Of a stretch of 64,000 nucleotides of DNA, positions 38,309 to 46,176 are shown in pieces. The stretch is from a virus, in IMG/VR virus record IMGVR_UViG_3300050026_000388, positions 1 to 64,000 of that record; one strand, written 5' to 3'. The notes under the pieces are model-generated. The model ran no database searches and was not told the DNA's origin. It saw only the letters and a program-made list of their open reading frames with translations. The stretch's first letter is position 1; each line of letters starts with the position of its first letter. The position numbers were made by a program, and so were the translations under genes.

Positions 38309-38669
38309 TAGATACACAATAGATAGAAAGTATACTTCGATGACTATCCGTCATTGTCCTAAGTACAACGTCCATGACCACTATGTTTTTACCTGCCTTA
38401 GCTCGTGCGAAGACTTCGAAGGGATTGTTGAAGGCGCGGTAATCTGCAACTACAAGTACCCGCCGACGGAATCCTCTGTTGACGAAAGCCCCAAACCTAG
38501 AAAGATTCCAGGTGTTGGCGGTCCATTGGATACGCCGAGTGTGGACGGGAAACCGAGTGGAGAGCGTGCACGGGACACGGCCGTCGGTCCAGAATTTGCA
38601 ATCCCTGTTGTAGACATGGGACCGCTTAAACCTAAAAAGCGGAAGGAGAAGAAGAAGAATGGATGCTAA
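38301..38669 (+). CDS. hypothetical protein with Pro/Lys tail, 122 aa
   Basis: ATG 38301 overlaps the previous stop. The first 60 residues contain HCPKYNVHDHYVFTCLSSCEDFEGIVEGAVICNY, a possible metal site. The rest is low-complexity, ending KPKKRKEKKKNGC. Confidence 0.55.
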   Translation: MSNRYTIDRKYTSMTIRHCPKYNVHDHYVFTCLSSCEDFEGIVEGAVICNYKYPPTESSVDESPKPRKIPGVGGPLDTPSVDGKPSGERARDTAVGPEFAIPVVDMGPLKPKKRKEKKKNGC

Positions 38670-38793
38670 AAATGCATTGGCGACGATGTACGGCATGGCA
38701 TTAACGACCTCGAATAATGACTCAACCTTAGATTATCTAGACAAGCTTTTCAAATGCATCCGTGATGCTATTGAGGAGAAAAAGAATGGATGA
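38659..38793 (+). CDS. hypothetical protein, 44 aa, paralogue of 42920
   Basis: NALATMYGMALTTSNNDSTLDYLDKLFKCIRDAIEEKKNG aligns with EALLVLYGMAMASAS... and the KNNG end at 42920. Small helical protein, duplicated. Confidence 0.5.
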   Translation: MDAKNALATMYGMALTTSNNDSTLDYLDKLFKCIRDAIEEKKNG

Positions 38794-38998
38794 ACTTATC
38801 AGCCAAGAACAAGCCGCTAGGAACCAACTAATACAGAACCTGCTTGTGGTTACGGGAATCGTTACCGCCGCGGAGATGTCGAACGTTGGCAGGAAGGTAG
38901 TGATGGATGCGTTGATGCAGTTGATGGCGTACCTAACCGCCCCGACGGATGAAAAGGTAATCGAAAACGTAACCCCCTTATACCCCTTGTATGGTTAA
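38786..38998 (+). CDS. hypothetical helical protein, 70 aa
   Basis: ISQEQAARNQLIQNLLVVTGIVTAAEMSNVGRKVVMDALMQLMAYL, hydrophobic helices without a clear span. Overlaps the previous gene by 8 bp. Confidence 0.5.
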   Translation: MDELISQEQAARNQLIQNLLVVTGIVTAAEMSNVGRKVVMDALMQLMAYLTAPTDEKVIENVTPLYPLYG

Positions 38999-39010
38999 GA
39001 TTAGGTGAAT

Positions 39011-39217
39011 ATGACTGACGAAACCGACGAAGAGCAACGCATTGTCCAGGCGGCTATCGGCGGCTGGCTGCACGCGATGGTCGGGCGGCAGGAAAAACTA
39101 GAGGAAGACATTAGAGAACTTGCCGCGCAGGTTGAAATGCTGACTGCCGAGATGACGCGAATATTAACTGCACTGGGGGTTGATGCAGATTGGTCGAAGA
39201 CGAACAGCGCCCAATAA
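39011..39217 (+). CDS. coiled-coil protein, 68 aa
   Basis: ATG 39011 behind TTAGGTGAAT. Heptads in QEKLEEDIRELAAQVEMLTAEMTRIL. Unknown. Confidence 0.5.
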   Translation: MTDETDEEQRIVQAAIGGWLHAMVGRQEKLEEDIRELAAQVEMLTAEMTRILTALGVDADWSKTNSAQ

Positions 39218-39501
39218 TCTGCCCGCAGAAGAAAGTGAAATACGGTGCGTGCTTTGACTGTGAGTACTGCGAAAGAATCGGTTTCTGCGACTACCCTACC
39301 CCGGTAGACACACTCATCCGTGAAATCAAGCGCCGGCCCATGAGTACCCCGCTGTGGATGGGTGCGCTGCAGCGAAACACTACTGAAGTACAACTAGACG
39401 GCCGCCGCTGGTGCGACCGAAACGGCAACGAGGTTTTTATAATACAACCGTCACTTCAGGGCGCAAGCAAGAGCAAGAGGAAAGAAGAAAATGACGTGTG
39501 A
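39190..39501 (+). CDS. Cys-containing protein, 103 aa
   Basis: TTG start, 28-bp overlap. ICPQKKVKYGACFDCEYCERIGFCDYP is a probable zinc site; then RRPMSTPLWMGALQRN and a basic end. Start uncertain. Confidence 0.5.
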   Translation: MVEDEQRPIICPQKKVKYGACFDCEYCERIGFCDYPTPVDTLIREIKRRPMSTPLWMGALQRNTTEVQLDGRRWCDRNGNEVFIIQPSLQGASKSKRKEENDV

Positions 39502-39628
39502 AATGTGTATCGACTGCGGCAAGGTGTTCGAGCAATGGAATTCTCGGCTGTACGTGTATTACTGCAAAGAATGTAACGATAAAAGTATGTATGACGAAGC
39601 AGTGAAAAAGTTAGAAGGAAAAAGATGA
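39491..39628 (+). CDS. zinc-ribbon protein, 45 aa, paralogue of 30806
   Basis: CIDCGKVFEQWNSRLYVYYCKECND matches the C-terminal half of the protein at 30806. The short form lacks the first ribbon. Confidence 0.55.
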   Translation: MTCEMCIDCGKVFEQWNSRLYVYYCKECNDKSMYDEAVKKLEGKR

Positions 39629-39966
39629 TTAAGAAAGTTTGTAAAAACTGTATTCATTGGGGAAAGAACGAACCGTACAGAAATGGAAAGCCACGGTTCG
39701 GCGGAGAATGTGATAGCGAAAAGTTTGTTTACGACGGTATGGATACCTATTACAATAAAGAGCCAGACGAGGATATGTTACAATACGGCGACTTTGAAGG
39801 ATACTCAGCGGACTTTGATACTGGCCCAGAGTTTGGATGTATTCACTTTGAACCGCACCGCGCGCGCGAGGAAAAAGATGAGGACGTAAAAGACAACGAT
39901 GACCACGATGCTGCAATGGAAGCAGCCGGCGAACAATGGAACCCCGAAGACGGATGTTGGGATTAA
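39625..39966 (+). CDS. Cys/acidic protein, 113 aa
   Basis: VCKNCIHWGKNEPYRNGKPRFGGECDSEK...FGCIHFEPH is the CxxCxHW...GxC...FGCxxFE layout of a small phage protein family that probably binds zinc. The tail is strongly acidic. Confidence 0.6.
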   Translation: MIKKVCKNCIHWGKNEPYRNGKPRFGGECDSEKFVYDGMDTYYNKEPDEDMLQYGDFEGYSADFDTGPEFGCIHFEPHRAREEKDEDVKDNDDHDAAMEAAGEQWNPEDGCWD

Positions 39967-39985
39967 AATTGCGCGGAGAAAAAAG

Positions 39986-40219
39986 ATGACTAAAATCGAG
40001 AAGAAATCAGAAACTAAGTGCATCGACTGCGAGCATTACCTCCTAAAAAACGAGACGGTAAGCTTAGATTTAATATTTGATTCTGTGGTAGCGACAGCTA
40101 AATACATCTGCGAGAAGGGTGACAAACCCAATATGATTAACTGGTGCGACCACTACTCGCGCGCCATTATCGAGGACGCAATCGTGTGGAAGCGGGGAGA
40201 TGTTGACGAGGACCCATAA
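39986..40219 (+). CDS. small CxxCxHY protein, 77 aa
   Basis: KCIDCEHYLLKNE...YICEKGDKPNMINWCDHYSR: same ligand order as the preceding gene. ATG 39986 with AGAAAAAAG upstream. Confidence 0.55.
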   Translation: MTKIEKKSETKCIDCEHYLLKNETVSLDLIFDSVVATAKYICEKGDKPNMINWCDHYSRAIIEDAIVWKRGDVDEDP

Positions 40220-40365
40220 TGAACTGCATCGACTGCAAATATATGAGCAAGTCAGCAGGCAGCCAGTTCAGCGCGGGCATTCATGTGTACTGCCTCAAAT
40301 TAAAGTGCGTGGTCGAGCGCGACCACGGCTGCCCATCAGGAGAAAAAAGGAGGAATAAAAAATGA
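40219..40365 (+). CDS. small CxxCKY protein, 48 aa
   Basis: NCIDCKYMSKSAG...YCLKLKCVVERDHGCPS. TAATG overlap with the preceding gene; third of a run of related metal-binding proteins. Confidence 0.55.
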   Translation: MNCIDCKYMSKSAGSQFSAGIHVYCLKLKCVVERDHGCPSGEKRRNKK

Positions 40366-40526
40366 TATTAGGACAACCAGATTGGTTGGTATATGTTATA
40401 GGATTTGTAGTATGGAGTGTGGCGCTGTACCTACTAGGATTCATCCACGGGATGCACCATAAGGAGATTGTATACATCCGCGAACGTAACGCGAAGCACG
40501 AAAATTTAGTAACGAAGGGGTGGTAA
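40362..40526 (+). CDS. single-span membrane protein, 54 aa
   Basis: WLVYVIGFVVWSVALYLLGFIHGM span, basic C-terminal tail. ATGA overlap; GGAGGAATAAAAA ribosome site. Confidence 0.6.
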   Translation: MILGQPDWLVYVIGFVVWSVALYLLGFIHGMHHKEIVYIRERNAKHENLVTKGW

Positions 40527-40527
40527 A

Positions 40528-40668
40528 ATACATAAGCATGAGTTTCACCATAGTTGCTTCAAAGGCCGCAGCCTGAGAAACGACGCGCTGAAAACACTTG
40601 TAATGTGCATAGCCTTCGTGGTTATCGTAACAGTGATATTTACGTCAACGTGTTGGCCGTGTCTATGA
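40528..40668 (+). CDS. membrane peptide with probable AUA start, 46 aa
   Basis: GGGGTGGTAAA precedes ATA 40528, and the frame runs to TGA 40666-40668, which overlaps the next ATG as ATGA. The product has a His/Lys-rich head (HKHEFHHSCFKGR) and one span (LVMCIAFVVIVTVIFTSTCW). No ATG, GTG or TTG is available before residue 26. Tight coupling supports translation. Confidence 0.5.
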   Translation: MHKHEFHHSCFKGRSLRNDALKTLVMCIAFVVIVTVIFTSTCWPCL

Positions 40669-41123
40669 CGATGCGAGACGATATACTTAAGGTTTTTACT
40701 AGTGGAGAAGAGATGAAGAAAAAGAAAGACGAAGAGTTAGAATTAAAAAAGCCAGGGCCTGATGAAGACCGAGTACAGACATGCGAGCGCGCGATATGTG
40801 GTATGCTTGACCGGCTTGATTCCCTTGAAAAAAGCATGGACCACGCGTGGGGGGAAATCGCGAAGGGAGTACACCTGTGCAACTCCGATACGCGGCTGTA
40901 TACAGTAGAAGAACGCTTAACGCAGTTAGAGCAGAATTCATTAGATAACTTTCATGACATTCGAGCAGTAAAACATAAAGAACCCGAACCGATATTTGAA
41001 GAACTTGAAAAACGTGGGCTTGTCAGAAAAAGTAGCCAGACAGGGGACCTCTTGCTAACTGGAAAAGGAAGGCAACTTAAAAAACTGTTTGATGATACAT
41101 ATATTGTAGATATACGGGAGTGA
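40665..41123 (+). CDS. coiled-coil protein, 152 aa
   Basis: ATG 40665 overlaps the upstream TGA. Charged N-terminus, coiled coil around 45-95 (CGMLDRLDSLEKSMDHAWGE; YTVEERLTQLEQNSL), then a winged-helix-like end (IFEELEKRGLVRKSSQTGDLLLTGKGRQL) resembling a PadR or MarR wing. Possibly regulatory. Placed just before the protease gene. Confidence 0.55.
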   Translation: MTMRDDILKVFTSGEEMKKKKDEELELKKPGPDEDRVQTCERAICGMLDRLDSLEKSMDHAWGEIAKGVHLCNSDTRLYTVEERLTQLEQNSLDNFHDIRAVKHKEPEPIFEELEKRGLVRKSSQTGDLLLTGKGRQLKKLFDDTYIVDIRE

Positions 41124-41127
41124 TAAG

Positions 41128-42249
41128 ATGGTTAAGATATACCCACATGGAATGGGGTGGAAACCTCAATTAAAAGATTTAAGAGACTATAAATTCACAG
41201 CGCGACCGGAACAAGTAGAAGCGCTACCCGCTAGCGCGGACATACGCGCGTATGACACACCAATATTAGACCAGGGAAATTTAGGAAGCTGCACGGCTAA
41301 CGCGGGCGTAGCAGTATTTATGTACCTACAGAAAAAGCGGCTAGGCACATTTACCCAAGGTTCGCGACTCTTTATTTACAAAAAAACCCGCGATATGGAA
41401 GGTGTGACAGGCGATGTTGGCGCAACCCTTAGAGACACCGCCAGCGAGATGGTTAAATACGGCGTACCCCCGGAATCCGAGTGGCCATATAACGAAGGTC
41501 AGTTCGACGTCGAGCCGTCGCCGGCAGTGGCAGCGGACGCTGCTAAAATGGAGTCAACTAACTACTACCTGTGCGACGGCTCTAATCCAAGCGCGACAAT
41601 CACCAACATAAAGGCCGCCGTGGCGACCGCAGGACTTCCGGTGATGTTCGGTTCGACGGTTTACGAATCAATCTTCAATACTGGCAGCAATGGTATGATA
41701 GCCAACCCCGGCGGCCAAGTAGCTGGCGGCCACGCGATGGCCATAATGGGATACGACGACCAGAGGCAATGCTTCTTGATTAAGAATTCGTGGGGCTTGG
41801 GATGGGGTGCACAAGGCTACGGTTGGATGGGCTACACCTACTGGACCTCGGGGCTTGCTTCGGATTGTTGGGTCGTCGCAGATGAGAGCGAACTGGATGG
41901 ACCCACCCCAACACCTACTCCAACGCCAACACCTACCCCAACGCCAAACCCTCATGTAGCGCCTGCAGGCTTCTCGCGTGGCTTTCACGCCGTTAGCCCC
42001 ACAAGCAAAACGGCCACGCTTGTCGGAAGCATGGTAGGCGCGGATAAAAAACCATTAGCGAACGGGCAAATTAATATCTATCGCGCGGGGCAGCACGCTA
42101 AGCCGTGGGTTGGGGTGGCCACACCCGTCAGTGATTCTGCAGGAAACTGGAATGCTACTGTACCGATAGTCACAGGAGCCAACTACTTCTGGCTTGTTGG
42201 AATCGATGGAAAGAATGGATACTGGACGCAGGACGTGGTGTGGATTTAG
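41128..42249 (+). CDS. papain-like cysteine protease with C-terminal surface module
   Basis: 373 aa. C1A peptidase: oxyanion Q49 and catalytic C55 in LDQGNLGSCTANA, catalytic His202 in GGHAMAIMGYDD, Asn220 in LIKNSWG. There is no long propeptide and no signal peptide. A PTPTPTPT linker (259-273) leads to a 95-aa domain (GFSRGFHAVSPTSKTATLVG...YWTQDVVWI) that is closely shared with the protein at 26721. Probably a lytic or entry enzyme acting on the host S-layer or pseudomurein peptides; substrate unknown. Ends in TAG. Confidence 0.85.
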   Translation: MVKIYPHGMGWKPQLKDLRDYKFTARPEQVEALPASADIRAYDTPILDQGNLGSCTANAGVAVFMYLQKKRLGTFTQGSRLFIYKKTRDMEGVTGDVGATLRDTASEMVKYGVPPESEWPYNEGQFDVEPSPAVAADAAKMESTNYYLCDGSNPSATITNIKAAVATAGLPVMFGSTVYESIFNTGSNGMIANPGGQVAGGHAMAIMGYDDQRQCFLIKNSWGLGWGAQGYGWMGYTYWTSGLASDCWVVADESELDGPTPTPTPTPTPTPTPNPHVAPAGFSRGFHAVSPTSKTATLVGSMVGADKKPLANGQINIYRAGQHAKPWVGVATPVSDSAGNWNATVPIVTGANYFWLVGIDGKNGYWTQDVVWI

Positions 42250-42254
42250 GTAAG

Positions 42255-42599
42255 ATGACAGAATACGATATGTGCCAAGAATGTGGCGGCTTATGCTGTG
42301 CTCTAGCAGAGAGTATCGAGTTTGGATACGAAGACAGACTCCGCATAGCAAATGAGTTTGGGATGACACCCGGAGAAGTGACGCAGCAGTTATCAGTCCC
42401 GACGTTGTGGAACGGTGAACGGCCTACGCGGAAGATGAAGTTTAGGCCGTGCATCTTTTGGTCGCAGGGACGCTGTGGGGTTCATAGCGTTAAGCCGAGT
42501 GCATGTGCCCAGTATGAACCAAAAGACCATTGCGATAAGCGTTACTTAAAAGCAGCAAAAAACGGTACGATTTTAATTGACGTGAGATACAGAGAATGA
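42255..42599 (+). CDS. YkgJ-like CxxCxxxCC protein
   Basis: 114 aa. CQECGGLCCAL...CIFWSQGRCGVHSVKPSACAQY matches the zinc/iron-chelating YkgJ domain (PF03692 type). These are cellular proteins of unclear role, thought to bind Fe-S or zinc. A second copy lies at 52284. Follows the protease closely. Confidence 0.75.
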   Translation: MTEYDMCQECGGLCCALAESIEFGYEDRLRIANEFGMTPGEVTQQLSVPTLWNGERPTRKMKFRPCIFWSQGRCGVHSVKPSACAQYEPKDHCDKRYLKAAKNGTILIDVRYRE

Positions 42600-42775
42600 A
42601 CTACTACTGCTCGTGGTATGGGAAAGACGTGCAACCTACCGCAGAGACGTGCTTTTGGTTGTTCGGCCCCCGAGCCGCGTGCGATGCATACGTAGAACTG
42701 ACGCGCGGCAACGGAGACGGGCCGCGCTGCGCGTATTTGGTGCAGGTATACGGGGTAAAGCCTAGAGAAGAATGA
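42596..42775 (+). CDS. Cys-containing protein, 59 aa
   Basis: ATGA overlap. MNYYCSWYGKDVQPTAETCFW...CDAYVELT. Not recognised. Confidence 0.5.
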   Translation: MNYYCSWYGKDVQPTAETCFWLFGPRAACDAYVELTRGNGDGPRCAYLVQVYGVKPREE

Positions 42776-42933
42776 TAAACTACGACAACGTCATCCGGCT
42801 TACCGAGTGCCGCCGCTGCATGCTGCGGGCGGCCAGGAACCACGACCACTGCGAGGACTGTTCAATCACAAGGGATGCGCGGATATATATCGCGTTAAGA
42901 GAAAACGAGAGGAAAAAGAATGATTGGGAGTAG
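42772..42933 (+). CDS. zinc-finger-like protein, 53 aa
   Basis: TECRRCMLRAARNHDHCEDCSI: CxxC...HxxxCxxC knuckle in a basic protein. ATGA overlap; ends TAG inside the next gene. Confidence 0.5.
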   Translation: MINYDNVIRLTECRRCMLRAARNHDHCEDCSITRDARIYIALRENERKKNDWE

Positions 42934-43069
42934 CGTAAGAGAAGCATTACTTGTCTTGTACGGTATGGCAATGGCGTCTGCAAGCACAGAAACCGCGCTA
43001 GCGCGGGTAGATAATTCCTATGGGACTATCTGCGATTACATTGAGTGGTCGGAGAAAAATAATGGTTGA
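42920..43069 (+). CDS. hypothetical protein, 49 aa, paralogue of 38659
   Basis: REALLVLYGMAMASASTETALARV; shares YGMA and the KNNG end with 38659. Helical. Confidence 0.5.
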   Translation: MIGSSVREALLVLYGMAMASASTETALARVDNSYGTICDYIEWSEKNNG

Positions 43070-43319
43070 TAAATGGGACGAAGCGAGCCGTAAAGGGAAT
43101 GAAATACCAATACGGCCGGTAGACGACGAAAGCGGCCCGAAAATATTAGGGATGCCGGCTAAGACGGTCGTTCGTTTTATTGGGGGTCCTGATGGCCAAC
43201 CACAGATAGCGATACCATCCCAACCCGATAGTCGATGGGGTATGGTAGTCCTCACATTGGCGCTAGTATTCGCGTGGCTGTTCGGGATAATGTCGCAAGC
43301 ACTGTTCCATATCGTCTGA
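43062..43319 (+). CDS. single-span membrane protein, 85 aa
   Basis: ATG 43062 in the preceding gene's end. Soluble N-terminal 60 residues, then WGMVVLTLALVFAWLFGIMSQALF. Its TGA overlaps the next ATG. Confidence 0.55.
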   Translation: MVDKWDEASRKGNEIPIRPVDDESGPKILGMPAKTVVRFIGGPDGQPQIAIPSQPDSRWGMVVLTLALVFAWLFGIMSQALFHIV

Positions 43320-43588
43320 TGTGGCAGGATTTTTGCATACTCTCATTAAACCTAGTGTTTGGGTTCACATTAATACCTCAAGTACGTGAACTATACACAA
43401 AGAAGACTTCAATGAGCATCGCATCGTGTAGTATGACTTTCTCCGCTTTAATAATCCTTGGGGTTACGTATGCGACTCTTGGACTTTTGCTTGCAGTGTG
43501 TGGCAACCTACTCGACTTGGCGGCATGGGGCTCACTGTTGGGGTTATCAATTATACATCGTAATAGGGTGAAAAATGCCAATTTGTAA
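43319..43588 (+). CDS. SemiSWEET/PQ-loop-like membrane protein
   Basis: 89 aa. Three predicted spans; the first ends in the PQ-loop signature LVFGFTLIPQVRELYTKKTSMSIAS (shown in two blocks of the same helix and loop), then LIILGVTYATLGLLLAV and AAWGSLLGLSII. Length and motif match prokaryotic SemiSWEET sugar or metabolite carriers, which work as dimers. ATG 43319 is coupled to the preceding membrane protein. Confidence 0.6.
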   Translation: MWQDFCILSLNLVFGFTLIPQVRELYTKKTSMSIASCSMTFSALIILGVTYATLGLLLAVCGNLLDLAAWGSLLGLSIIHRNRVKNANL

Positions 43589-44030
43589 GGGTAACTGTCA
43601 TTATCACTATGGTAAAGGTGAAGAGCGAGAAGACTTTAGTATAAACCCAGCTACAGGAGAACTATTTAAAACATGCGATGTATGTCGCAAATACTATAGT
43701 AAGCGGATGCAACAAACAGAGCGCAGAAGAGAAGAGCGGATACGAAGTAAGAATAAAAGCCACCAACTTAGGTACACCATTCTAATTTTCTACTCAGAAG
43801 GGCAAGGCCCACACATACCGCGCTGTGCGTGCTGTGGAGAAACAAGTGAAGAGTTTTTAGCTATTGACCACACTAATGGCGGCGGTAATAGACATAGGAA
43901 AGCAATTAACTTTAGTCCTATATACCAATGGCTTAAAAGCAACAAATATCCGATGGGTTACCGCGTGCTATGCCATGACTGTAATATGTCTTTCGCATTT
44001 TATGGATACTGCCCCCACGATAAAGAATAA
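43575..44030 (+). CDS. HNH endonuclease before MuF gene
   Basis: 151 aa. CDVCRKYYSKRMQQTERRR, then CACCGETSEEFLAIDHTNGGGNRHRKAI, YQWLKSNKYPMGYRVLCHDCNMSFAFYGYCPH: the phage HNH family with IDHxNGGG and LCxxCN. Start uses the GGGTGAAAAATG cassette and overlaps the SemiSWEET-like gene. Confidence 0.85.
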   Translation: MPICKGNCHYHYGKGEEREDFSINPATGELFKTCDVCRKYYSKRMQQTERRREERIRSKNKSHQLRYTILIFYSEGQGPHIPRCACCGETSEEFLAIDHTNGGGNRHRKAINFSPIYQWLKSNKYPMGYRVLCHDCNMSFAFYGYCPHDKE

Positions 44031-44032
44031 AC

Positions 44033-45736
44033 ATGCCACCTAAGAAACCCAAACGCACCCCCGAACAAACCGCCCGCCTACGGCAGTTTGACGCTATGTT
44101 GCGCGCCTTCAAACGAGTCCAAATGAGGGTCGGCGCAGTTACTATCAACAATGCCATCAAAAAGGACAGGGGCAACATCAGTTCAATCTTATCACACGGC
44201 GACATCAACAGAATAAAACAGGAACTCAACCACTACTTCCGCGCGACATCGCCAGTGATATGGCGCAACGCGCTTAAACAAGTTTGGTTAGACGCCGGCG
44301 CGGCTAGCATTGAGCTACACCACTCATTCTTCACTGGTACAAAAAGTTCAACATATGATGATGAACTTGATATAGAACAAAAGGATTGGTGGGATTCTGA
44401 AGCCGATGAATGGGCACCCCTACCGGAATTTGACTTCTTTACTAACGTTACTAAAGCCGCCGACCCACCCGATACATGGGCGCAGTCGGTTGATGATTAC
44501 CTTCGCGGAAACGGAGCTGGAAGGGCGGACGGGATTAGTTCAACAACCGGCGACCAAGTGATGAACGCGATAGCAGACGGCGTGGCTGCCGGCGAACCAA
44601 CACGAGACGTAGCAGCCCGCGTGGAGTCGCAACTTGACGAGACGTGGCCGGGACGCGCAGACACCATCGCGCGCACGGAAACCGCGGCGGCAACGAATCA
44701 GGCTTCTTTAGAGGACGCGAAGGCAACTGTTCCAGGAATGAATAAGACGTGGATATGCTCGTTTGTAAACTCAAGAGAATGGCACCAAGATGCCGACGGC
44801 CAGAGTGTGCCGCTTGAAGAGCCGTTCATCGTGATGGAAGAAGAGTTAGACGTCCCAGGCGACCCTAGTGGCGAACCGGAAAATGTGATTAATTGTATGT
44901 GCTCGGTTGGCTACGAGTCGCCAAGCGGCGAAGAAGTTGGCGAAGGTGAAGAAGCTGCAGCCCCAGAACTCACTGATGAGCAAACAGCTCAGCTTGCGGA
45001 TATGTTCGACCAGTTAGCCGCCGGCGAGGGCGAGCTGACTCCTGAAGAAGGTACAAATATAGCTGATGGCATAAGTAGTATTATGGGTACATCGGCAGAG
45101 GGCGCACCAGAAACATACACAGATTATAAAGACGCATATAATGCGTTTCAACAGTACGCTGATGACACCCTAACAAAGGATGAGCGGAAACTTGTAACAG
45201 ATTACACCATACGCGAGTTCCAGCCAATCAACTACTTTTTGCGCTACGGAGGGAAAGCCGGCTGGGGACCAGACTTAACTGCGGACATTGAAGCTGAAGC
45301 TAATAGTATGGTTGGAATAATACAAAACGCCCCACAATTTGAAGGAACAGTTTATAGGGCGGTATGGACCCCATACATTAGCGATTTTTATACACAGCTA
45401 CAAAGTGCGCAAGTCGGTGATGAGCTTTCGTTTGCTGGAATAACTTCAACGTCGGCCGAACCCGATACGATGGGTAATATTTTAGAGGCCATGAAGCAAA
45501 GTGGAGTTACCGGAAACAATCAAATTTATTATACAATAGAAGATGCTAAAGGAGCCGTTATACAACCCTTAAGTGGAATGCCGCAGGAAAATTTAAATGA
45601 GGTAGTACTCAATGACGGTGTGAAAGGAGAGATAACTAACATTAAAGAAGTACAAGACGTAGAAGGGCGCACACAATGGCCAAATCACCCAAGTAATTGG
45701 AAGGATAAGTTGTATATAACTGTGAAGATGTTGTAG
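44033..45736 (+). CDS. MuF-type head protein fused to ADP-ribosyltransferase-like domain
   Basis: 567 aa. Residues about 60-300 are a Mu gpF (MuF) head-morphogenesis domain, with the RADTIARTETAAATNQASLED core and WICSFVNSREWHQ...NCMCSVGYE end. Residues about 355-565 resemble a clostridial-toxin-type ART: VYRAV (Arg near 442), FAGITSTSAE (STS near 473) and LNEVVLNDG (Glu near 522). The usual first Glu of ExE is Leu, so activity is uncertain. Known MuF-ART toxins are packaged in heads and delivered with DNA. Ends TAG. Confidence 0.75.
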   Translation: MPPKKPKRTPEQTARLRQFDAMLRAFKRVQMRVGAVTINNAIKKDRGNISSILSHGDINRIKQELNHYFRATSPVIWRNALKQVWLDAGAASIELHHSFFTGTKSSTYDDELDIEQKDWWDSEADEWAPLPEFDFFTNVTKAADPPDTWAQSVDDYLRGNGAGRADGISSTTGDQVMNAIADGVAAGEPTRDVAARVESQLDETWPGRADTIARTETAAATNQASLEDAKATVPGMNKTWICSFVNSREWHQDADGQSVPLEEPFIVMEEELDVPGDPSGEPENVINCMCSVGYESPSGEEVGEGEEAAAPELTDEQTAQLADMFDQLAAGEGELTPEEGTNIADGISSIMGTSAEGAPETYTDYKDAYNAFQQYADDTLTKDERKLVTDYTIREFQPINYFLRYGGKAGWGPDLTADIEAEANSMVGIIQNAPQFEGTVYRAVWTPYISDFYTQLQSAQVGDELSFAGITSTSAEPDTMGNILEAMKQSGVTGNNQIYYTIEDAKGAVIQPLSGMPQENLNEVVLNDGVKGEITNIKEVQDVEGRTQWPNHPSNWKDKLYITVKML

Positions 45737-45750
45737 CAGGAGACGTAATA

Positions 45751-45864
45751 ATGCCAAAAACTAAAAAGTTGACTGAAAAGGAAAAATTAGAGCTTGCCGC
45801 GGCGCAGAGATTTACTGACAGTGAGGGTATAACTTTAGTTCCAAAAAAGAAGGCCAAAAAATGA
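45751..45864 (+). CDS. basic protein, 37 aa
   Basis: Lys-rich (KTKKLTEKEKLEL...PKKKAKK). GGAGACGTAATAATG start and ATGA coupling. Unknown; perhaps a small structural peptide. Confidence 0.5.
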   Translation: MPKTKKLTEKEKLELAAAQRFTDSEGITLVPKKKAKK

Positions 45865-46127
45865 AAGACAACCTATGCGAAGCAATGCTGCGCCCCTGCG
45901 ACGCCATCCGCGGCGGCAGTGAGTGTCAGATGTGCCAGATGACTTACCTAGTAAAAGAGTTGAGAAAGATAAAGGACGAATTAAAACTACTGAACACACG
46001 GCTCTTTCCAACCCCCTATAAAGAATCGGACTTTAGTAATACCCAAACGGCAAACACTGAATGGAGGGGTACACACTGGTATACGCCGAGTGATGGGCAA
46101 TGGCAGTACCCAAAGAAAGACGAGTAA
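45861..46127 (+). CDS. hypothetical Cys protein, 88 aa
   Basis: LCEAMLRPCDAIRGGSECQMCQMTYLV suggests a metal site; a helix (LVKELRKIKDELKLLNTRL) and an aromatic tail follow. Unknown. Confidence 0.5.
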   Translation: MKDNLCEAMLRPCDAIRGGSECQMCQMTYLVKELRKIKDELKLLNTRLFPTPYKESDFSNTQTANTEWRGTHWYTPSDGQWQYPKKDE

Positions 46128-46176
46128 ACACCTAAGCGCCTAATCGCAACCATATTTACCGTAATCATAATCATCA

